Source: Peromyscus leucopus (taxonomy: Eukaryota > Chordata > Mammalia > Rodentia > Cricetidae). Taken from it: DNA of 64,000 nucleotides. Position 1 is the stretch's first letter; each line of letters starts with the position of its first letter. The translations under genes were made by a program, and so were the position numbers. Location: NCBI RefSeq assembly GCF_004664715.2, contig NC_051070.1:68824200-68888199 (forward strand), read 5' to 3'. Positions 32,676 to 64,000 of the stretch are shown here, in pieces. The notes under the pieces are model-generated. The model saw only the letters and a list, made by a program, of their open reading frames with translations, searched no databases and was not told the origin of the DNA.

Positions 32676-35600
32676 CCCTGCCTCCATTCTCTTCACTGAC
32701 TTCCAGCCCTGGGGCTCTGGGGTGGGGAGTCGGGGCTTGCAAGAAGGAGGGGCATCTTCAGAAGGCCTTCCCCCAGGACCCTGGGAAGCTCTGAGTCTTC
32801 CCGGTGCAGCATTGGTCCACGGATCCCACCCCCCAGCAGAACCTAGCGAGAAGTGGCACACCTCTTCTTTCAGCCTTTCCCCAGGTCCAGTGGCTGGCAG
32901 GTTGAAATAGCATCTAGAGGAGCCTCCCAACTCACCTGGATCACTGAGCCCATCTATCACACACTTACATGCCAGTTCGAATCAGTACCCCACACCGATA
33001 GAACTCAGAGCTGGACCATGCGACGAGGCCCAGAATATAGGGGCTGACCAGTGACTTTTCAGTCTGAGGATGTGGTAATGTCCCCTTTGACGCCATCCTA
33101 GGTAGACCTCCGAGAGGACACGGGATCACAGATGTAGTCACATGCCATTCTAAACACAGCCATCCACGGTGGCCCATGTCCCTCCCACTTAAGCCGGAGG
33201 ACAGTAACCTTGGCCTACCTTTTTTCTTTCTCTCCATCCTCCCAGGACTCAGCCCCTTTATGGTACTCATTTCTTCCCCTTCATTTTCCCTACTGTTACT
33301 TCCATTTGCAAGGCTTTTTACCTCTACAGCAGCGGGAAGATGAGGTTTGGCCCATATGTGGCAAGCCATCTCAAGAAGAAGCAGGCAACAGAGGGACCAG
33401 ATTTTGGAAGGAGGGGGACTAATTGTGGAAGGGCCTAGAGGTAGAAAAAAAGAGCAAGCAAGTCCTCTCCAGCTAAGCAAATCTAGTTCCCCTGGCTTTC
33501 TCCCACAGCTGGGCTGCTGAGGGCAGGTTTAGGAATGCGGGTCTGGGAAACAATGGGATTTTAATCTATCTCTAGGAACCTGGTTCAGCCCTGGCCTGAA
33601 TCTCCCCTCAACCATTCCCATAGACACATTTGTATATGGCCTGACTCCTGTTCAACCACTCTCCCTGGTCTCTAATCGCTGAGAGCTGAGCCTGAGAGCA
33701 TGGGCCCTGTCCTGAGGATGGGGAGATTCCAAAAGCAAGAACAGAAGGTGAGGGAGAACAGAGAATGTAATAAGGAAGGAAAAAGAAAAGGCCTCATCAG
33801 AATAGATGGGGAACCCAGGGATGGCTTGAGCAGAGGAAACAGAAAAGAAAGAGATCCTGGGCAGAGAGAAGCTGGACAAAGAGCCCAGGTCATCCACACT
33901 TCCTCTTTGTACCCTCACCCCTTCTCCCTCTCCAAAACCATTCCTCTCCCTAGAACAGACTTGAACAGCAGTGAAGAGATCGGTAGAGTGAAAAGAGGAT
34001 CACACTGGAAGGAGGAGGCGTGTGGAGAAGCCCAGGAAAGATAAGAGCCAGAGCCTAAAAGAGCAAGAGAGAAAGATGCTGCAAAGGTAGCCAGGAAAGA
34101 TGCTGCAAAGGTAGCCAGGAAAGATGCTGCAAAGGTAGCCAGGCTGGGCGCAGACAGGGGGTCAAGGACAGGTAGAGCCTCCATAGAAGGAAGATGCTGA
34201 GAATGGATGAGGAGAGAGGATGAAGAGGAGACTGGGACAGAGAATCTGTAGGCACTGGAGGTGACACCGTGATGGGGAAAACTCCGGCTACCTTTAGATG
34301 TAAATCGTGGAAGCCAAGAAGAAGGGAGGCTGGAGAGAGCCGAGGAAGAACCTGGGGCAAGATACGGAAGCGGAAGAGAGGACAAGCCAGGTTGAGCGCT
34401 CCACGATCAGCCCGCAGAAGCCCTGGTGTGAGCCCCGGCACAGCGGAGGCGAGGTCTGGTTTTGCGACAGCGAACAGAAGGTAGACACAGAATGGACAGA
34501 GACTTGGGAAGACAGGTAACAAAGGGCTGGACTGCATCTCAAAGGCCAGCTCGGCCCTTGGGTCCCTCTCACCTGTGACCAGCGCGTCCATCTGTGGTCC
34601 ACATACTCCAGAACTTTCGTCAGACTGCCGGGCTGGTTTTGGGAGGCAGCTGAAAAGAGTATGTGAGAGCCAGAGGAGAGAAGGGGGCCGAGGAAAGGAA
34701 GAAGAGGGCACACCAGGCCACACAAGAGGGCAGAGCCCAGAACTGAGTTAACTCTTTCCTTGTCGAATCTTCCATAGGAGACAATGGGAACTCCGTGCCC
34801 ACAATCTCCCATGAGCCCCCACTACCTATACCAAGTTTGGCCTGCTTGGCACACAGGGTGCCCTGAGGACAGAGCCTGGTCTTTGTCACTTGGACCTGAC
34901 CCAGGCTGACCCAATGTTCTCAGTCCCTTATCATGTCCTCAGGACCTTGAAACCAGGCAGTGACATATTAGGCCAGAGGCTAACCCTGCAGGACAGGGGC
35001 CTCAAGTGACCTGCGGTGAACCAGCTGCAGACAGGTGGCTTGCATTCTCGGAGGACAATCATTTGGCATAGTCACCTCCAGATGGGAATGCAGGGTTGGC
35101 TCAGGTCCCTCCCTTCAAGAGCACTGTATACAGGCTCTAAGACCCCTGGAGAGAAGTGTATGTCCCTGAGTCCATGATGGGGCAGTGAACTGTCCTAGGG
35201 CTGGTGACCTTGGGAGGATGCCACATCGCTGAGCGTGCTCTACCCAGAGAAAGTGACCGCAGTGTGTCCTAGCCACCTCCACACTCTAGAGCTATATTGA
35301 GAGGTGACAGTCGGTAGGGTCTGGGAGCTGGGCGAGGGTTCCTGGGTGTGAGGGTGTAGGGGAAAGCCAGAGCAGGGGAGTCTGGCTTTGTCGCCCGAAC
35401 ACAATGTCTGCTTAGTTATGACAGGCACAACCTGCTAAAGACCTAACACCTACGGTCTCTGAGAAATGGCAGCCCTGAAGGACAGGGAGTGTCTCCAGGG
35501 CCTGGGTGCTGGAGGGCGCCACAAAGAAGGGCATGGGAGTGGAAGCCCCAGGAGGCTAGAAAGGGCTACCAGAGTTCTACCTGGGCACCAGGAAGTCTGC

Positions 35601-36400
35601 AGAGCCCCTACCCATGGAATTCAGAGCCTGGGGCCAATTGGTGTAAATCCCTGGGCCTGCCAGGCGTCCCCTGCCAGCCATCCCAAGCAGCACCTGCATC
35701 CTCTGGCAGCCTGGAGAGGCGGAAGGGAGCAACCCCCCACTCACACCCCTTCTCCCTCAGCCCCAGGATTAACACCTCTGGCCTTTCCACCCTCCCATCT
35801 CCCATCAGGAGTGGAGAGTTTTGCAGAGCGAGGGTAAAAACTTACGTGTCCAGAACATGGGTGTGCAGATAGATGCACTGGTATGTGTAGAAGCACAAAA
35901 CAAAATCTGCAAGCTTAACTGGGTTAATGTGTGAAGTTTTGTGTGTGGGGGGTGGGTGGGTGGCTGAAAATAGGCATGGATGTGCAGCTGTTTGATTCTG
36001 TATGGGAAGCTAGCAGACTTTAGGTTTGTGTGTAAATTGCCCAAGGCAGAGTAGGGTGAATCCCTCCTATGGTTTAAAGAGATTGGGTGATGGCCTGCAT
36101 GTTGGGGAGAATTGAGAATAGAATGAAGACTCGATGTGTCCCCAAACCGAGGTAGCAAGGCCTTTGGAGGATACCTGTCTAGAGACATGGGCAACAGAGA
36201 CCGTAGACAGCATCTGAACAGGTTAAGGAGAGAGACGAAGAGGGAGGGAGAGAGAATTCTATTACTAACCAAGGGAAATGGAGTTGTGCACCTGAGCAAT
36301 GGATGCTCCCCTGTCCCGGACATCTTGACTTTGACTCTGAGATTTACCACTGTGGAGCTCCAGGTCTGAGAGGGTAGGAGATACCCCTCAGCCTGAAGCT
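32676..36400. other. Myh7-Myh6 intergenic region
   Basis: About 3.7 kb with no recognised coding exon and unusually few SINEs for this locus. Long minus-strand frames at 34055-34723 and 35805-36545 show no domain or codon structure. Mammalian orthologues of this region are known to drive Myh6 and to start antisense transcripts into Myh7. I cannot see the antisense start from sequence alone. Confidence 0.55.
34071..34142. repeat. Three exact copies of a 24-bp tandem repeat
   Basis: The unit, GAAAGATGCTGCAAAGG followed by TAGCCAG, occurs three times head to tail with no mismatch that I can see. It lies about 2.7 kb upstream of the Myh6 start, in the region expected to include the Myh6 upstream enhancer and antisense promoter. 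Confidence 0.92.
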
Positions 36401-36497
36401 GTGCAGATAACCAGGGTGGAAAGGGGAGGGGAGGGAGCCTGTGAGTCGAACAGAGGATAAATATGAGGCCTTGTAAGAGAAGGTGACCCTCACCCAG

Positions 36498-36842
36498 TGT
36501 GCTCAATTCACCCTTCAGATTAAAAATAACTGAGGTAAGGGCCATGTGGGTAGGGGAGGTGGTGTGCGACAGTCTTGTCTCTCCTTCTGCCCATCGGCCC
36601 TTTGGGGAGGAGGAATGTGCCCAAGGACTAAAAAAAGGCCCTGGAGCCAGAGGGGCTAGGGCAGCAGACCTTTCATGGGCAAACCTTGGGGCCCTGCTGT
36701 CCTCCTGTCACCTCCAGAGCCAAGGGATCAAAGGGGGAGGAGCCAGGAGAGAAGTGGGAGGGAGGGTCGCTCCAGACGGACTCCAAATTTAGGCAGCAGG
36801 CACACGAAACAGGATATAAAGGAGCTGGAGCTTTGAGGGACG
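36498..36842 (+). promoter_or_regulatory. Myh6 proximal promoter with thyroid response element
   Basis: TATAAA at 36815-36820. Upstream, TGTCCT-CCTG-TCACCT (36698-36713) reads on the minus strand as AGGTGA-4 nt-AGGACA, a DR4 thyroid-hormone-receptor element. This matches the established T3 induction of alpha-MHC. Also seen are a MEF2-type TTAAAAATAA (36520-36529), an MCAT-type GGAATGTG (36612-36619, reverse of CATTCC) and a CArG-like CTAAAAAAAGG (36628-36638). The set agrees with known alpha-MHC promoters. Binding is inferred. Confidence 0.85.
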
Positions 36843-36867
36843 TCAGACAGAGACTTCTCCAGCCCAG
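36843..36867 (+). other. Myh6 exon 1 (5' UTR)
   Basis: A short leader exon from about 25-30 nt after the TATA box to a consensus donor CCCAG|GTAAGA at 36867/36868. The 5' end is approximate. Confidence 0.65.
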
Positions 36868-37149
36868 GTAAGAGGGAGCTGTGGGTGGGGGCTCTCCAGC
36901 CTCACCAGACTTGTTTCCACCTAGAGGGAGACTGCCTTCCCTGGGAGTGGGGTTCAGGTCAGTCAGGGATCTGCTAGGAAGTCTTTCTGCCAGCCTTGGA
37001 AGTTCCCCGGCAGGGAGGGGTTCTGTAGGAAACACCAGACACCCCTTCCCTCACACACTGTCTCCTCCTGTGGATACCTGCTCCCCTTGGTCTGGTTTTA
37101 TCTCGCCTCTTGGTTTTCAGCAAAGATCTGCCCTGATCATGCTTCTCTG

Positions 37150-37173
37150 CTGTCTGTCTGTCTGTCTGTCTGC
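37150..37173. repeat. (TGTC)n microsatellite, Myh6 intron 1
   Basis: About six CTGT tetramers in a row. A T-rich run follows at about 37250-37265. Confidence 0.9.
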
Positions 37174-37502
37174 CTTGCCTTCTTGTGTGCACTTCCTTTC
37201 CCACCCATTTCTCACTCCATCTTTTTTTCCCTTTTCCTTTTTATCCTTCCCTTTTTTTTTTTTTTCTATGTCACGGTGCTGGGAATCAGACCCAGGGTTT
37301 CATGCATAGTAAGTAAGTGATCGACCAGGGAGCCACAGCTTCAGCCGACCAGTGTCCTTTCTTATCTGCCTCCCTCTCTATCTTGACCTGTTCTAGCCCA
37401 GTCAGGATCTCTGAGTCCATCTCTCTCTCCACCAGCAGCCCGCATCTGCTGCTCATCTTCCTGCCTGCCCGACGGCTGCACCTCTGTGGTGCCTTGTTCC
37501 AG

Positions 37503-37547
37503 CTGCGGTTCAAATTCTTCGGGATTCTCTGTGAAAAGCTTAGCCAG
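37503..37547 (+). other. Myh6 exon 2 (5' UTR)
   Basis: 45 nt with acceptor TTGTTCCAG|CTG and donor AGCCAG|GTAAGA. It has the same size as the inferred Myh7 exon 2. An upstream tandem acceptor (CACCAGCAG at about 37430-37438) could give a longer form. Confidence 0.6.
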
Positions 37548-37856
37548 GTAAGAATGCCCCCAGTTTCCCCTGCAGACAGCAGGTCATGATTCTCCCAGAA
37601 GCCAGGCTGCCAGACCTCTCTTTCTTCCCCCAGCGGCCCAGGACCCTCCCTTAGCAAACTCTAGCAACCCCAGCTTTGGGAAAGGGGTCAGGGTGGAGTC
37701 ACCTGTCGTGGGAACTAAGGAGCCTGAGAAAAGGGTTCTGGTGCAGAGAACCTCCTTCAGGTGACCTCAGAGTCCAGGAAAGCGGAACTCTTCAGGGTGG
37801 GGGAGGCGGGCACTTTACATGGAGCTATGCTGGGAGAGCCACAGGAGCTGGTATAG

Positions 37857-62275
<24,419 letters not shown>

Positions 62276-62332
62276 TGCGGCCTGAAGAACCTTGCTGTTG
62301 CTAGCCCACAATAAACACAAATACCCGATTCT
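62276..62332 (+). terminator. Myh6 3' UTR and polyadenylation signal
   Basis: The short 3' UTR follows TGA. AATAAA is at 62310-62315, so cleavage is expected at about 62328-62335. Confidence 0.85.
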
Positions 62333-62335
62333 TCC

Positions 62336-64000
62336 TGTCCCCGTCGTCCTTTCTACCAGCTGTCCACCTGAGGTGGGAATTTTGGTGGCCCCAGAGGAGG
62401 GTGGTGAGGCCACGGCCTCAGTGTCAGAGCTGTGGGATCAAAAGCACCCCATATCTGTGGAGGAAGAGACCACGAGAGAAGTGAGGTGCCCCCGTCCCAG
62501 GGAGCACAGCTGTGGTCCCAGCTCTGCGCTGTCAATTGCACAAGTCAAGAAACGGAAAAATTTCAAAAGTGGGGGAGAAACGAAAGCCGGGTGCGAGGAC
62601 CCAAGCCTATAGTCTCAGCAGGCCACAGGAGGTGGAAGCAAGAGGCAGGCTCAGCTAGAAAGCAAGGTCAAAGCCAGCCTGGGCACTGTGAGACCCGACC
62701 TCCAAAGCAACAAAACAACAACCCCCTCAAAGAGTAGGGAGAACAGAGACACCAAACAGGCAAGCCGACTCCAGACACAGGGGCATGGAAGTTTGGTGCG
62801 GAGGTGGAAGCCATCCTCAGCCGCTCCACCCCTGAGCTGGCAGAAATTAGAGTTGTTCCGGGCCGTGTGTTCTTTCTAAAACGAACTCCCCACTGACGCC
62901 AAGAGGGTGCTGTGGATGGAAGCGCAGGAAACTGCTGTGGGATGCTCGGGAAACCGCTGAGGCCCCGCTCTATCCGGCTCCTTAGACGGAGCCCACAGGG
63001 CGTATCTTCCCACCCCCAACATCAGTCCTAGCCTCTGTGAATCAGGCCTCACCATGAAGACATTCCAGGATTCAAGTACCAGATAATGCTGAGCCCAAAT
63101 CAGTGTGGGGTATGGACCAAACAGGGACAGTCCTCGCTTTGTATTCCCTCACACAGACAGACATGGGTGCATGTACAGACCCACAGCTGGGTACGAGTCC
63201 AACGGCCCCATCCCTAGCTTCTTGGCAGACTAGACACACAGCTGCTTGGGGGAGGGAGCTGAGATCTGCTGGAATGCAAACCCATGCCCCCTTCTGGGAA
63301 TTTGGGCAAGGTTCTCCAGACCCCTTTCCCATCTCTTCACCCATGCTCTTCTCCCTGCTTCCCTAGCCCAGCCTTTCCATCTCCTCTGAGACTATGCCCA
63401 CCCCACCTCCATCTTCCTGACCATGGCGGTCAGCTAGACTCGAGTGCAGACTGTGCAGAAAGCCTGAGAACCAGGAGTAGAACCCAGGGAAACCCAAAGT
63501 CCGGTTGGCTCCTTCCCTGGAGCAGCTGCCTGGCCTGATGAGGTTCCAGGACACAAAGATAGGAAGACAGGAAACAGGAAGCAGGGGAAATCTACTCAAG
63601 AGAAAGTCATCAGAGGGAAACATGGCACCACGCTACCCAGGACACAGGCTTGAGGCCACAGGCCACGCTAAAAGGCCCATCCTAGAGGGGAAAAGGCATT
63701 TCAGGAGAACAAAGCACTCAAGAGAGTGGACGAGAAGTCAGCTGGAATGGAACCACTTATATGGAACATGATGGGTTCGTCCAGCCAGGCGGAGAAGTAC
63801 TGTCTATCCTCAAACTCCTTCCCAAGCCAATTTGCCCTTTCAGGCCCAACTGTTACCTCTAAATCTCTGGTGTCAAGCATAAGGCTCCGCAGACAGGAAA
63901 TGTGTTCCTAGGAAGTGGCAAGCTGGGAAAGTGGGTCCGCTGGCGACGGGATGGGCCCCTGTTTTCAGAGCTTCAAAAGAACTCAAAACAGAATCTGAGA
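62336..64000. other. Downstream flank of Myh6, no gene recognised
   Basis: 62580-62724 looks like an old B1-like SINE (ACCCAAGCCTATAGTCTCAG, then AGCCAGCCTGGGCACTGTGA). The rest is unique sequence; its short frames carry no recognised domain. In other mammals the next gene downstream lies beyond this point. Confidence 0.5.

Noticed and set aside
34055..34723. 222-codon minus-strand frame in the intergenic region
   Set aside because: Low-complexity Leu/Ser/Pro-rich translation, includes the 24-bp tandem repeat, with no domain, no conserved start and no splice support.

Overview
The window is mammalian nuclear DNA from a rodent. It holds the tandem cardiac myosin heavy chain locus, with both genes on the + strand: Myh7 (beta/slow chain, coding span 11949-32563) followed by Myh6 (alpha chain, coding span 37971-62275). 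Rodent origin follows from the many B1, B2, B3/B4-type SINEs and a URR1-like hAT element. The B1 subtype, for example the young copy at 60282-60470, looks like that of cricetid rodents (hamsters, voles, deer mice) rather than mouse or rat; that placement is an inference from memory.

Layout. 1-10140 is upstream intergenic DNA with SINEs at about 3.5-6.3 kb, microsatellites and a possible muscle enhancer (CArG + MEF2 + E-boxes, about 7.56-7.87 kb). The Myh7 promoter (TATA at 10150) and non-coding exons follow, then 38 coding exons that add up to exactly 1,935 codons plus stop. The intergenic region (32675-36840) holds few repeats and ends in the Myh6 promoter (TATA at 36815, a DR4 thyroid-response element at 36698-36713, and MEF2-, CArG- and MCAT-like sites). 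Myh6 has 37 coding exons, equivalent to 1,938 or 1,939 codons apart from one damaged exon. 62335-64000 is downstream DNA without recognisable genes.

Each gene carries an intronic microRNA at the homologous position: mir-208b in Myh7 intron 30 and mir-208a in Myh6 intron 29. Host gene and microRNA are expected to be co-expressed. In established biology the two chains are alternative motors of the cardiac sarcomere, switched by development, thyroid hormone and load, and the miR-208 pair feeds back on that switch.

Main observations for a second look: (1) Myh6 exon 18 carries two single-base insertions relative to Myh7, giving a frameshift and a stop at 46101-46103. This is most likely an assembly error in a region nearly identical to its paralogue, but it must be resolved. 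(2) Several introns are 95-100 % identical between the paralogues, a patchwork of recent gene conversion. (3) A G-rich minisatellite abuts the same splice acceptor in both genes. (4) Myh6 lacks one intron that Myh7 has. (5) The last Myh6 exon has a tandem NAGNAG acceptor that explains 1,938 versus 1,939 residues. I found no unknown protein-coding system; the novelty here is in gene-conversion structure, non-coding repeats and candidate regulatory DNA.
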